DNA of 64,000 nucleotides, taken from Flavobacteriales bacterium (lineage in GTDB: Bacteria; Bacteroidota; Bacteroidia; Flavobacteriales_C; GCA-002722245). This document shows positions 28,914 through 38,600 of this stretch, piece after piece. The notes under the pieces were generated by a model. It was not told the origin of the DNA and made no database searches. It worked only from the letters and a program-made list of their open reading frames with translations. The stretch is taken from positions 109,007-173,006 of the forward strand of contig PBEC01000010.1 in NCBI GenBank assembly GCA_002717515.1, in the 5' to 3' direction. Position numbers and translations under genes: made by a program. Numbering within the stretch: the stretch's first letter is position 1; each line of letters opens with the position of its first letter.

Positions 28914-30019
28914 TTGTAAATTGAAAGAATTCGGTCAATATATGGTTTGATATCATACTGAGCAGCATATTGAATCGCATATTCTGATATTCTATTATAC
29001 TGTTCAGGAGAAGTAACAATTTTTTCAATTTTTTGAGCAAAAATTTTAGGGTCTCTGTTCCATATCATATACCCATTTTTTCCCTCTTCAATAAGATCCC
29101 TATTTCCAAAACCATCTGTAGTTACTACTGGTAAGCCTGATGCCATTGCCTCAATTAACACTAAACCGAGAGGTTCAAGCTTTGCCGAGTGAATGTATAA
29201 TGTACTTTCTTTCAAAAAAATTTCTGGTTTCGAAACAACTCCTTTGAAATGGACTAAATGATCAACCCCTTTTGATTTTGCATATTTAATTACTTTAACT
29301 TTTTCTGCGCCGTCACCTAAAAAGGTTAAGTCAAAATCAATGCCTTTTTCTTTTAAAATCACAGCCACATCAATAAGTAGTTCCTGTGATTTTTTAGGGA
29401 CAAATCTTCCTACGTTTATCAGTTTTATTTTTGAATCATTTAATGTTTTGGAACTTCCCTTAAATAATTCATAGTTGATACAGTTTACGACCTGGTGAAC
29501 TTGGCTCTCAGATAATCCAAGTTCTCGGATTGCATAGTCATGACAATCTTTAGAGATTGAAATTAGTTCAACTTTAAGTGCTTTAAACTTTTTCAAATAA
29601 TGTTTTCGTTCAAACCACTGAGTAATTTTTTTCTTATTTGTCAATTGAAACAAATTCTTTTTAGCAAGCTCTTTCCTGTTGCTGTGAATATGAGAGATGA
29701 GCTTCGCAGATGTTTTGAGTTCGTAAACAATTATCTCTGCCTCGTAAAGATGAGTATGAATTACATCTGGTTTAAAATCATCAATTGAATTTTGTAGCTC
29801 TTGAATGTTTATGTGGTTTTTCCCACGAAAGGAAAGTTCAACAGATGCCTTTACTGTTTTAATTGGAATATTTGAAGTGAGCTCCTCGTATTCGTTTATA
29901 TCATAAAAAGTAATTAAAAGAACTTCATTTCCTCTTTTTAATAACTCATTAGAAATGTCAATGCAAAGGCGTTCAGCACCCCCTCTCTCAAGGCTTGGTA
30001 TGATTTGAACAATTTTCAT
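28910..30019 (-). CDS. Glycosyltransferase GT4 family
   Basis: 'QIIPSLERGGAERLCIDISNELLKRGNEV', 'HSAKLEPLGLVLIEAMASGLPVVTTDGFG'. Confidence 0.95.
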   Translation of the reverse strand: MKIVQIIPSLERGGAERLCIDISNELLKRGNEVLLITFYDINEYEELTSNIPIKTVKASVELSFRGKNHINIQELQNSIDDFKPDVIHTHLYEAEIIVYELKTSAKLISHIHSNRKELAKKNLFQLTNKKKITQWFERKHYLKKFKALKVELISISKDCHDYAIRELGLSESQVHQVVNCINYELFKGSSKTLNDSKIKLINVGRFVPKKSQELLIDVAVILKEKGIDFDLTFLGDGAEKVKVIKYAKSKGVDHLVHFKGVVSKPEIFLKESTLYIHSAKLEPLGLVLIEAMASGLPVVTTDGFGNRDLIEEGKNGYMIWNRDPKIFAQKIEKIVTSPEQYNRISEYAIQYAAQYDIKPYIDRILSIYN

Positions 30020-31293
30020 ATTTCTTTTAATAATTTAGTAAGTTCTTTAGTTTGATTTTTTCTTGTGAACTTAAGTGCATCCTCTGAGATTTTATCCTGA
30101 ATTAAATTTTGTCTTGAAGTGTACATTTTTATAAGTATGTTTTTGACTTCTTCAGATGAGTTTATTATTAAACCGGTTTTAGAATCAGAAATAATATCGC
30201 TTAAAACATTTTTATCGTCTTTAAAAAGAATGATTTTTTTTCTTAAGCCTATATAGTCGAATATTTTTCCTGGTATTCTTACTTCAGTTGGAGAAGCAAG
30301 AACCAATAGCGCAGAGGCTTTTTTTGCAAGAATAGAATACAATTTTATCCTTGGTATTCTATCGGTTGTTTCGATGTAAGAATTCAAAAATGGTTTATAA
30401 GAAAGTATTCTACGTCTTTCCACTTCCATAAAGTTAGTACCGTAAAATTTTATTTTGAAGTTTTCAGGATTTTGTTCGTTGATGAATAATTCCACTCCGT
30501 CCAAAAACTCCTCTAAAGGTTGGTAATCATATAAACTCCCTATGTATGCAATTTCAAAATTATCATTCGGTATTTCAGGTATAATATCAGAAAAATCATT
30601 TTCAAAAAAACCATTATAAATTGTATGTACCTTTTGATTGAGCAATGCTTCGATCCTATCGGAATAGTTTTTTGCTGCCGAAATGATTAAACTACTTGAT
30701 TTAAGAAATTTTTGCTCACGACGTTTCATAAACAATTTAAATTGAAACTGAAGAGCTTTGTTTGGTAGGTGAATTGAATCGGTAGTCCATTCATCTCTGT
30801 AATCGGCAATCCAAGGGAGTTTATATTTTTTATTCAACAAATATCCGTAGCGGAAAAGGACATAGGGTTCAACCGAAACGATAATTAAATCAATTTTTTC
30901 TTTTTTAATTATGCTTTCAGCAGCTTTATATAAGGAAGATCGGTTGTCAAATGAAAAATGGTAATATTGTCCAATATTGTATATTAGGGAAAGTAATTTT
31001 CGAAGTAAAATAAACATTCGACCCTTTTTTAAAATCAATTTATCTCTAAAATTAGGTTTGAAGGGAGCTCTAATTACACGAGAGCCTTCGAATTCTGTTT
31101 CCTCAAAAAATTGTTTTTTGGAGGCCTTGTAGTAATCTTCCTCATCTCTTATTTCGTCCCAGTGTCTGGTAACTATGATTGGCTGAAAACCGAATTCATT
31201 AAAATATTTTAACCAGCTATATGGTCTTTGTGCTCCAATAGAATTGTACGGAGGAAAATCATAAGCTAATATTAAAACTTTTTTTGTTTTCAT
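30016..31293 (-). CDS. Glycosyltransferase GT4 family
   Basis: 'VLILAYDFPPYNSIGAQRPYSWLKYFNEFGFQPIIVTRHW', 'SPTEVRIPGKIFDYIGLRKKIILF'. Confidence 0.85.
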   Translation of the reverse strand: MKTKKVLILAYDFPPYNSIGAQRPYSWLKYFNEFGFQPIIVTRHWDEIRDEEDYYKASKKQFFEETEFEGSRVIRAPFKPNFRDKLILKKGRMFILLRKLLSLIYNIGQYYHFSFDNRSSLYKAAESIIKKEKIDLIIVSVEPYVLFRYGYLLNKKYKLPWIADYRDEWTTDSIHLPNKALQFQFKLFMKRREQKFLKSSSLIISAAKNYSDRIEALLNQKVHTIYNGFFENDFSDIIPEIPNDNFEIAYIGSLYDYQPLEEFLDGVELFINEQNPENFKIKFYGTNFMEVERRRILSYKPFLNSYIETTDRIPRIKLYSILAKKASALLVLASPTEVRIPGKIFDYIGLRKKIILFKDDKNVLSDIISDSKTGLIINSSEEVKNILIKMYTSRQNLIQDKISEDALKFTRKNQTKELTKLLKEI

Positions 31294-32438
31294 TTTTGAA
31301 CCAGAGAAAAGTAAACTGATTTTAATTTTTCCATTTCAACTTTACGATTTCCAAAGGCACTAACTTTTTTGTAAGCAATTTCCAGTAATTCATTTGGGTA
31401 TTGAGATAATGCTTCTTCAATTTTTGATGTCAATGATTTTGAAGAATCAAGTTCGGCAGTCCAGCAAGTTCCTCCGAAAAGTTCTTTATTGTAATTTAAA
31501 TCACCAACAATAAGTGGTGTTTTAACTGCCATACACTCTAGGGCTGAGTTTGGTGTTCCATCGCTTTTGGGAACCATATAAACCAGCTTTGATGCTTTCA
31601 TAATGCTCCACATTTCGAGTTGGGTGACCTCCGTCAAAACAACAAATTTTAAACCTTTAACTTTATTAAGCGACTGATGGATTTTATTAAAATAGTTTTC
31701 TTCAGTATCAATACCTTTAATAAACACAAATGTATAATTACTCAAAATATTTTCGTCCAATTTCGAAATTGCGTCTATTTGGTATTCCATATTGTAAACT
31801 GGAGACATGTATCTAGGAGAAAAAATTATTTGTTTGTTCTTTAATTGCTTGGGCAGATGTTGATCTGAATCAACTGTTGAAATTTTCTCTATATCAACTC
31901 CTGTTTTAATTAATTCTACCCTTTTTCTGAATCCCATTAAATTTAGTTTTTCAGCCTGCAACCTACTGGTTGAAGTCACGCAATCAGCCTTAATAAATGC
32001 TTTTTTGAGTTTGTAAAAAAGCAACTTAAGATGAGGTTTTTTCCAACCAACATTCATCAAGCTGGGAATCGTAACCAATACATCGGAACCACGAGTGGTT
32101 ATTATTTTTTTTACATTTTTTATTTCATTTAACCACAAGGGTTGAGGACTACCAAAAAGAACATGAACAATTTGAATATTTTTTTCCTTTATGATATTGT
32201 TAAGGTAAAGTTTTGTTTTCTTGTTGGAAGAAGGTGATTTGAATGAAAAATCATGAAATGTAGGAAGCAGATTTATGTTTTGACTTTTAAGCAAGTGTCT
32301 TTTTTCATCATTTAATCCTTCGATGTTTTGATGTTCACAAGTAATATAAACCTTGAAACCATTTTGGGTACCAAAATAGCTCATCCATTTGATGTCATGA
32401 ATACTATATGGAACTCCAATGTAGAGAATGTTAGTCAC
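31290..32438 (-). CDS. Glycosyltransferase GT4 family
   Basis: 'VTSTSRLQAEKLNLMGFRKRVELIKTGVDIEKI', 'PKSDGTPNSALECMAVKTPLIVGD'. Confidence 0.85.
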   Translation of the reverse strand: MTNILYIGVPYSIHDIKWMSYFGTQNGFKVYITCEHQNIEGLNDEKRHLLKSQNINLLPTFHDFSFKSPSSNKKTKLYLNNIIKEKNIQIVHVLFGSPQPLWLNEIKNVKKIITTRGSDVLVTIPSLMNVGWKKPHLKLLFYKLKKAFIKADCVTSTSRLQAEKLNLMGFRKRVELIKTGVDIEKISTVDSDQHLPKQLKNKQIIFSPRYMSPVYNMEYQIDAISKLDENILSNYTFVFIKGIDTEENYFNKIHQSLNKVKGLKFVVLTEVTQLEMWSIMKASKLVYMVPKSDGTPNSALECMAVKTPLIVGDLNYNKELFGGTCWTAELDSSKSLTSKIEEALSQYPNELLEIAYKKVSAFGNRKVEMEKLKSVYFSLVQK

Positions 32439-32439
32439 C

Positions 32440-33558
32440 TTATTCTATTCCCTTTATCTTTTTATACATTCCGTATATGAAGTTAAGTTTCTTTTCATCA
32501 TTCGGATAATCTTTATAAGATTTAGGTGGAGAATTCATAATTTCTTTAAATTCATCAACCGTTAAACCGAATTTTTTACTGATGTATTCAATTTCAGTTT
32601 TGATTTTTTCCGGATCGTATGGTTTATTTTTTAAATCGTTCAATGCTTCCTCCCTTGTCATGACACCCGCACAAATCATCGTAGAATAGGTTGCTCTTCT
32701 ATAATCAACATTAAACTTTTCAAATTGGTAATAGGATTGGACAAAACCAGTATATTTTGACTCATAATGTTTCCCTCCATAGTATTTCCATCCCAATTCA
32801 TTTTTAAGAAGTTCCATTGCTTCTTCTTTGTTGTAAGGAACATAATTTAAAATGTATACCATTTTTATTCCTTTAACAAACTTGTAATACATTTCCTTTT
32901 TGTAATCAAAAAGGGGGAAAGTTTTCATTTTAACAGAACCAAATTGTTTTTGAATTGAAGTAAGTAAAGTTTTATCTTTTGGATTATAAAACCATTTTTC
33001 AGGTAACAAACCTTCAGTTGCGTAGTTACCACCGCTTATGATGTATTTTATGTTGTGTTTTGAGGCGGCTTTATGTACAGCAGATAAAATAGCAATATCA
33101 GTGGGTATTTCGACTTCAACAATAGAAGATTTTAAAACTGAGAGTTGAATGTCTTTAAATTCTTCCCAATCCAAAACATGGCTTATATAATCAACACCTA
33201 ATTTCTGACAAACGTTTTTTATATTATTAACTGCTTCTTCAGAGTTCCATCCGTTATCCAAGTGCACGCACAAAGGTCTCAATCCAAGATTTTTAACCAA
33301 ATAAGCAACATAGCTACTATCGATACCGCCAGATACGCCAACTACACAGTCATAATTGTTATTTGCTCCATTTTTCTTAATTTCTGCAACAATACGCTTA
33401 AGCTCATTATCAGATGATTCTCCCTGATACGTTAATTTTGAGATTCGGTCGAAATAATCATTACAGTGGTTGCAATTCCCTTTTTCGTCAAATACGATTT
33501 CAGGATCAGAAGTGTCTAAAACACATCTATTACATATTTTATATTCCTTATTAGCCAT
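32440..33558 (-). CDS. N-acetyl sugar amidotransferase (WbpG/PseA-like)
   Basis: 'CNRCVLDTSDPEIVFDEKGNCNHC', PP-loop 'VVGVSGGIDSSYVAYL'; adjacent to HisF/HisH paralogues. Confidence 0.92.
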   Translation of the reverse strand: MANKEYKICNRCVLDTSDPEIVFDEKGNCNHCNDYFDRISKLTYQGESSDNELKRIVAEIKKNGANNNYDCVVGVSGGIDSSYVAYLVKNLGLRPLCVHLDNGWNSEEAVNNIKNVCQKLGVDYISHVLDWEEFKDIQLSVLKSSIVEVEIPTDIAILSAVHKAASKHNIKYIISGGNYATEGLLPEKWFYNPKDKTLLTSIQKQFGSVKMKTFPLFDYKKEMYYKFVKGIKMVYILNYVPYNKEEAMELLKNELGWKYYGGKHYESKYTGFVQSYYQFEKFNVDYRRATYSTMICAGVMTREEALNDLKNKPYDPEKIKTEIEYISKKFGLTVDEFKEIMNSPPKSYKDYPNDEKKLNFIYGMYKKIKGIE

Positions 33559-33595
33559 TATAATTTCCCTTGCGAAAAGACTACAAATGTATCAA

Positions 33596-34360
33596 CTATT
33601 TGTTAAATAGTTGGACTCTTTCTTCAATGCTTGGGTAATTAATCAACACTCCTCTAAGTTTACTTTGGTATACAAAAATGCTCCCAGCACCTAAGCCTGT
33701 AGCAAGTCCCTGTGAATGAGCTTTTTCGAGGTCGTTATAATTACTTGCTCCACCAAGCGCTACTACAGGTATTGTGAGTCCCGAAGAAATTTCTTTCACA
33801 AGTTCGTAATCGTATCCGGTCATTTTTCCATCGTTTTCAATCGACTGAATAATGATTTCACCAGCACCATTTTTTTCCATTAGTTTTGCAAATTCCAAAG
33901 GAGAGAAATTTGATGCTTTTTTTCCTGATTTAGACCAAACTTTATTCCCTTTGAACAATTTCTTTTTTACATCAATACAAACCACAACAGTTGAGGTTCC
34001 AAACTCCTCGGAGGCTTGTTTTACGAAATTAGGATTTTCAACAGCTTCAGAGTTAATTATAATTTTTTCAGCACCTGCAGCAATTAAGTTTTGAATTTGT
34101 TCTATAGATTTTATGCCCCCCCCAACAGCGAAAGGCATGTTTGTTTCTTCACTCAGTTTTGAAACAAAATCAACGTCAATTGTTCGATTTTGGGCCGACG
34201 CATTAATGTCTAAAAAAACCAATTCATCCGCTTTTAAATCGTTGTAAATTTTCACAGCATTTATAGGATCACCAATGTATTGGTGTTTTTTAAATTCTAT
34301 AGATTTTACGAGATACTTATCCTTTAGAAGTAAAACAGGTATGATTCTGGGTCTAAACAT
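33596..34360 (-). CDS. hisF: HisF-like imidazole glycerol phosphate synthase cyclase subunit paralogue (sugar amidotransferase partner)
   Basis: 'MFRPRIIPVLLLKDKYLVKSIEFKKHQYIGDP', 'LVFLDINAS', 'FAVGGGIKS', 'VVVCIDVKKK'. Confidence 0.9.
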   Translation of the reverse strand: MFRPRIIPVLLLKDKYLVKSIEFKKHQYIGDPINAVKIYNDLKADELVFLDINASAQNRTIDVDFVSKLSEETNMPFAVGGGIKSIEQIQNLIAAGAEKIIINSEAVENPNFVKQASEEFGTSTVVVCIDVKKKLFKGNKVWSKSGKKASNFSPLEFAKLMEKNGAGEIIIQSIENDGKMTGYDYELVKEISSGLTIPVVALGGASNYNDLEKAHSQGLATGLGAGSIFVYQSKLRGVLINYPSIEERVQLFNK

Positions 34361-34980
34361 TAAAGTGCAATAAAATTTTCAAATAGGGTATTTCCCACTT
34401 CATGACTTTTTTCAGGGTGGTATTGAACACCGTAAATATTTTCTTTCTCAACTGCAGATGTAAAACTTGTTTCGTAATGAGTTGAATTTAAGTTTAAACT
34501 TTCATCATTTGAGCTCAAATAGAATGAATGCACAAAATAAAATTCAGGATTTTCACAAATTCCTTTAAAGAGATGACTTTCCTTGTTTAATTCAACCGTA
34601 TTCCATCCCATATGAGGAACCTTGAAATGTAATTTATCTTGAATATCAAACCTTTTAATATTCGCATCAATCCATCCCAATCCTTTAGCATCACCTTCTT
34701 CACTATGTTTAGCCATAATTTGCATTCCTAGGCAGATTCCTAATATGGGGACTTTTCTTTTAATAACAGCGTCATTTAATGCATCAATCAAATTCATTTT
34801 CTTTAGATTTCGCATTGCTTTTTCAAAATGACCGACACCGGGTAAAACAAGTTTTTCTGAATTACTTATTACGTTGGGGTCAGAGGAAATAGTAGCTTTA
34901 CCTCCTGCTTTTGATATTCTTTTTTTAACAGAATGTAAATTCCCCATTCCATAATCCACAATAATAATGGTTTTGCCCAT
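34360..34980 (-). CDS. hisH: HisH-like glutamine amidotransferase subunit
   Basis: 'IIVDYGMGNLHSVKKRI', 'LVLPGVGHFEKAM', 'ILGICLGMQIM', 'GVQYHPEKS'. Confidence 0.95.
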   Translation of the reverse strand: MGKTIIIVDYGMGNLHSVKKRISKAGGKATISSDPNVISNSEKLVLPGVGHFEKAMRNLKKMNLIDALNDAVIKRKVPILGICLGMQIMAKHSEEGDAKGLGWIDANIKRFDIQDKLHFKVPHMGWNTVELNKESHLFKGICENPEFYFVHSFYLSSNDESLNLNSTHYETSFTSAVEKENIYGVQYHPEKSHEVGNTLFENFIAL

Positions 34981-34981
34981 T

Positions 34982-35893
34982 TTAATCTTTTTTTCTTAAC
35001 CACACCATCAACTGCATACCTTGGCCGGATTTCACCATATATTTTTTGATGTACTTTTTTAAATACTTTGGACCATAAACTTCACCAACCCAGTTTTCTA
35101 TTCTTGCAACCTCGTATCCATTTAACTCAGCATTCTCTTTAAAACTTTCGGGGGTAAATTCATACAAGTGAAAGGGTTCATGCATTGGACTTAGATTTGT
35201 GACGTAATCTTTTCTTGAAACCTTATAAACCAAATTGAAAAGTTTTGCAAAAAACCAATTTGAATTAGGTACTTCAATTGCAATTATTCCTCCCGGCTTT
35301 AGCCAACTGAGAGCTTTTTTAATTGATAAGTTGGGATCGTATAAATGTTCTAAAACTGCACCAAATGTTATAAAGTCAAAATTGTTTTCAGGGAAATCAG
35401 CATCTTCAATTTGAACATTTTTTAACTTTTCAGGGTCCATGCCCATCTTGGTAATTGCTCTCTTATAAAATGGATTGGAAGGTTCAATACCATAAGAATC
35501 AAAACCTCTTTTTTCCATTGCATACATACATTTACCAATTCCTGCTCCGATATCCAGAGCTTTCATCCCTTCCTTAAATGGTAAAATAGTTTCAAGTATA
35601 TCTAAATGTCCTTGGTAATAATTTTCATCAAAGGTTAAAAATTCCTCTGTCCAGTATTCTTCAGGAGGTACTCCATAATGATCTTGTATGTCCTCTGGGA
35701 TAGGCATGGGATTAGGATATATTAGACCACATTTCTTGCATTTCATTACAGAAACTGTAATTCCTATCTTATTTTGTGGTTTTCTTCCTTGACTTTGATT
35801 TAGTCTTCTGCCCAGTATTTTTGCGTTGTCAGCTGATGTACTGCACATATTACAAGTCTTAGGATACTCAAATTGATAAGTTATGTCTTTCAT
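34982..35893 (-). CDS. Class I SAM-dependent methyltransferase with N-terminal Cys motifs
   Basis: 'CNMCSTS...MKCKKCGLIYPNP', 'ALDIGAGIGKCMYAMEKRGFDSYGIEPS', 'FGAVLEHLYDP'. Confidence 0.9.
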   Translation of the reverse strand: MKDITYQFEYPKTCNMCSTSADNAKILGRRLNQSQGRKPQNKIGITVSVMKCKKCGLIYPNPMPIPEDIQDHYGVPPEEYWTEEFLTFDENYYQGHLDILETILPFKEGMKALDIGAGIGKCMYAMEKRGFDSYGIEPSNPFYKRAITKMGMDPEKLKNVQIEDADFPENNFDFITFGAVLEHLYDPNLSIKKALSWLKPGGIIAIEVPNSNWFFAKLFNLVYKVSRKDYVTNLSPMHEPFHLYEFTPESFKENAELNGYEVARIENWVGEVYGPKYLKKYIKKYMVKSGQGMQLMVWLRKKD

Positions 35894-35931
35894 GTTTTGC
35901 GTGATAATAGGCCAACTAAATTACTGAATTC

Positions 35932-37278
35932 TTAGTTCAACTTACTGTTATTTTTACTGAGATTCTTCTTCTTTTTGATTAGAAAGAGTATTAGGAATAT
36001 AAAAAAAGGTAGAAAAGGAATTTTATATCGAACAAGTGCTCCAAAATTTGATGTGCTTAACCCAACACCAAAACCTAAAATTAGAGTAAATAGTAAACAA
36101 AAAATTAAAAAAGGGTCCTTAAAAATTCGATAAAAAGATAATGGCTTTGTAAGTATGAGCCAAATAATTATAAACATTATGAAAATATTTTCTATTCCTG
36201 AAAAAATCATAGTAGGAGAACCAACTTCCCAAATATATGGTCGTAACAACGAAGCATTTATTGCCGGAGGGATTTTTGAGATAACCCCTTGAAATGTAGG
36301 TTCAAATTCTCCTATGTCAAAAGAATTTTTTCCATAAACCTCCCTCTGTAAATCGGCGTTTTGAATGGCTGCCTCTTCCAAAAGTCGATCGGCAGAATAT
36401 TTGCCAAAAAGATTAGAGAAATCGTTAAAAACGGTATTTGAAATTAAAAACAATATAAAGATTGAAAATGGAATGACTATTATTTTAAAAAATGTTGATT
36501 TGATGGCTTTTATTCTTTCGAAATTTGCAAAAATTAACAGTCCGGGAAGCAAGGCAAACATAATGTATGACTTGATTGTCAGAATCAAGTAAAATGAAAT
36601 AATAAGTTGTAATAAAACTTTCAATTTTCTATTTCGCAAAATAAAAAATTGATGTAATCCATAAACTGTATAGCAAGTTGCGGCGAAAGTGAAGGTGTCT
36701 TTCATTATGCCGCTTCCCCAAAAAATAGTGGAGGGGAGAAATAAAATGGCAATATTAACTTCTCTTTGGTAGTCTCTGTATCTTTTGGACATAAATTCAT
36801 ATAGTTTCCAAACCCACGAATAAACTAATGAAGATAGGATAATAGTTGTCGCAAGAAATCCGCCAAATCCGAAAAGAGATATAACGGAACTGATTTTAAT
36901 TACACTTAAGGTACGAGGGTCTCTAAGCATATATCCAGGAGGAAATGCTCCAGCTTCCCAAAATAAATGACGGGCATACTTTATATCGGGGTTAACAATC
37001 ATTACAAAGTATTTTAAAGGGGAATATTTGAAGGCATTAGTAAAGGCCGAAACACCTTTATAGTAGTTAACAGTATCTCCACCTTTATAGTATAGTGCAT
37101 AAATTAAGCAGAAAAGAATAGCACCAAAAATTTTAACCAATAATCCTTTTGTATAAAATTTGTAGTAAGGGGCATCATTGATTCTTTTCTTTTTGATTTT
37201 TTTAGCATAACCTAAAATGATAAAAATCAGCAATAAAGAGTAGATAATATCAAAAGGTGTAATTAATTTTATATCCAT
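35932..37278 (-). CDS. Polytopic membrane protein, possible polysaccharide polymerase/Wzy-like
   Basis: Multiple TM helices; 'ALYYKGGDTVNYYKGV', 'LPSTIFWGSGIMKDT', 'LVRYKIPFLPFFIFLI'. Family assignment tentative. Confidence 0.55.
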   Translation of the reverse strand: MDIKLITPFDIIYSLLLIFIILGYAKKIKKKRINDAPYYKFYTKGLLVKIFGAILFCLIYALYYKGGDTVNYYKGVSAFTNAFKYSPLKYFVMIVNPDIKYARHLFWEAGAFPPGYMLRDPRTLSVIKISSVISLFGFGGFLATTIILSSLVYSWVWKLYEFMSKRYRDYQREVNIAILFLPSTIFWGSGIMKDTFTFAATCYTVYGLHQFFILRNRKLKVLLQLIISFYLILTIKSYIMFALLPGLLIFANFERIKAIKSTFFKIIVIPFSIFILFLISNTVFNDFSNLFGKYSADRLLEEAAIQNADLQREVYGKNSFDIGEFEPTFQGVISKIPPAINASLLRPYIWEVGSPTMIFSGIENIFIMFIIIWLILTKPLSFYRIFKDPFLIFCLLFTLILGFGVGLSTSNFGALVRYKIPFLPFFIFLILFLIKKKKNLSKNNSKLN

Positions 37279-38503
37279 GGAAAATAACCGAGTTCTATAT
37301 ATATCTTATGATGGATTAACAGATCCATTAGGTCAATCACAAGTTTTACCGTACTTAATGAATCTGGCAAAGCAAAATTATGAAATTCATATCCTTAGCA
37401 CGGAAAAGAAAGAGAATTTTTTAAAAAATAAGTCAATTATTAAAGAATTATGCGATAATTCGAACATCAAATGGGACTGGATTACGTATACAAAGAGACC
37501 TCCGATATTGTCGACCCTTAAAGATGTTCGAGCTTTAACTAAAAAAGCAGTCGCATTACACAAAGAATTGAACTTTGATATCGTTCACTGTCGCAGCTAT
37601 ATTTCGGCCCTAGTTGGGCTTAAAATGAAACGAAGATATTCTGTTAAATTTTTATTTGACATGCGTGGCTTTTGGGCCGATGAAAGAGTTGATGGTAACA
37701 TTTGGAATTTAAAGATTTTACCTTTTAAAAAGGTGTATAATTATTTTAAAAAGAAAGAAGAGGACTTTTTGTTGAATGCCGATCAAGTAGTATCTCTGAC
37801 ATACAATGGCAAGGGAGAAATGAGAAGCTGGAAATATTTACAAGGTAAAGTGGATAATATATCCGTTATTCCATGCTGTGCAGATTTAAATCATTTTGAT
37901 TACAACACAAACAAAAGAGATGAAAAAATCAAGTCAGATTTGAGTATTCCTATTGAAAATCAAGTGATTTGTTATTTAGGTTCAATAGGTACCTGGTATA
38001 TGATGAATGAAATGTTGGACTATTTTAAAGTTCATTTAAAAAAATTTCCTCAAACGACATTTTTATGGATTACGAAAGACGATTCCAGTTCAATAATAGA
38101 TGCTGCAAAAATTAGAGGAATAGAAAATTCAATTACCATTCAACCTTCAGAAAGAAAAGGCTTACCCAAACTTCTCTCTGTTTGTGATGCCTCAATTTTC
38201 TTTATAAAACCGATGTTTTCAAAAAAAGCAAGTTCACCGACAAAAATGGCCGAACTTTTAGGAATGGGAATTCCTTTAATTTGTAATTCTGATGTCGGTG
38301 ATACGGACGAAATCGTAAAAAAAGAGAACGTAGGAATCGTGATAAATGAATTTCAAGAAAATTCGTACTCTAAGGCCGTTGAAGAATTTGAAAAAGTACT
38401 TAATATACCCAAACAGCATTTGAGAGAAATCGCTCAAAAGCACTTCTCTCTTGAGATGGGTGTGAAAAGTTATAGTAAAATATATGAGGAGCTAACGTCC
38501 TAA
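37277..38503 (+). CDS. Glycosyltransferase GT4 family
   Basis: 'VLYISYDGLTDPLGQSQVLPYL' N-terminus, 'FDMRGFWADERVDG', 'SSPTKMAELLGMGIPLICNSDVGD'. Confidence 0.93.
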   Translation: MENNRVLYISYDGLTDPLGQSQVLPYLMNLAKQNYEIHILSTEKKENFLKNKSIIKELCDNSNIKWDWITYTKRPPILSTLKDVRALTKKAVALHKELNFDIVHCRSYISALVGLKMKRRYSVKFLFDMRGFWADERVDGNIWNLKILPFKKVYNYFKKKEEDFLLNADQVVSLTYNGKGEMRSWKYLQGKVDNISVIPCCADLNHFDYNTNKRDEKIKSDLSIPIENQVICYLGSIGTWYMMNEMLDYFKVHLKKFPQTTFLWITKDDSSSIIDAAKIRGIENSITIQPSERKGLPKLLSVCDASIFFIKPMFSKKASSPTKMAELLGMGIPLICNSDVGDTDEIVKKENVGIVINEFQENSYSKAVEEFEKVLNIPKQHLREIAQKHFSLEMGVKSYSKIYEELTS

Positions 38504-38600
38504 TTTAACTCTGTTTCATATTTTTTTTGAGGTTGAATAAAATTAAGTATTCACTATATTGTTTATTAAATTTACCGACAAAAAATACTCTGTTTGAAAT

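Noticed and set aside
36365-36592. 75-aa plus-strand ORF antisense to the membrane protein 35932-37278
   Set aside because: Shadow ORF; no start context or domain.
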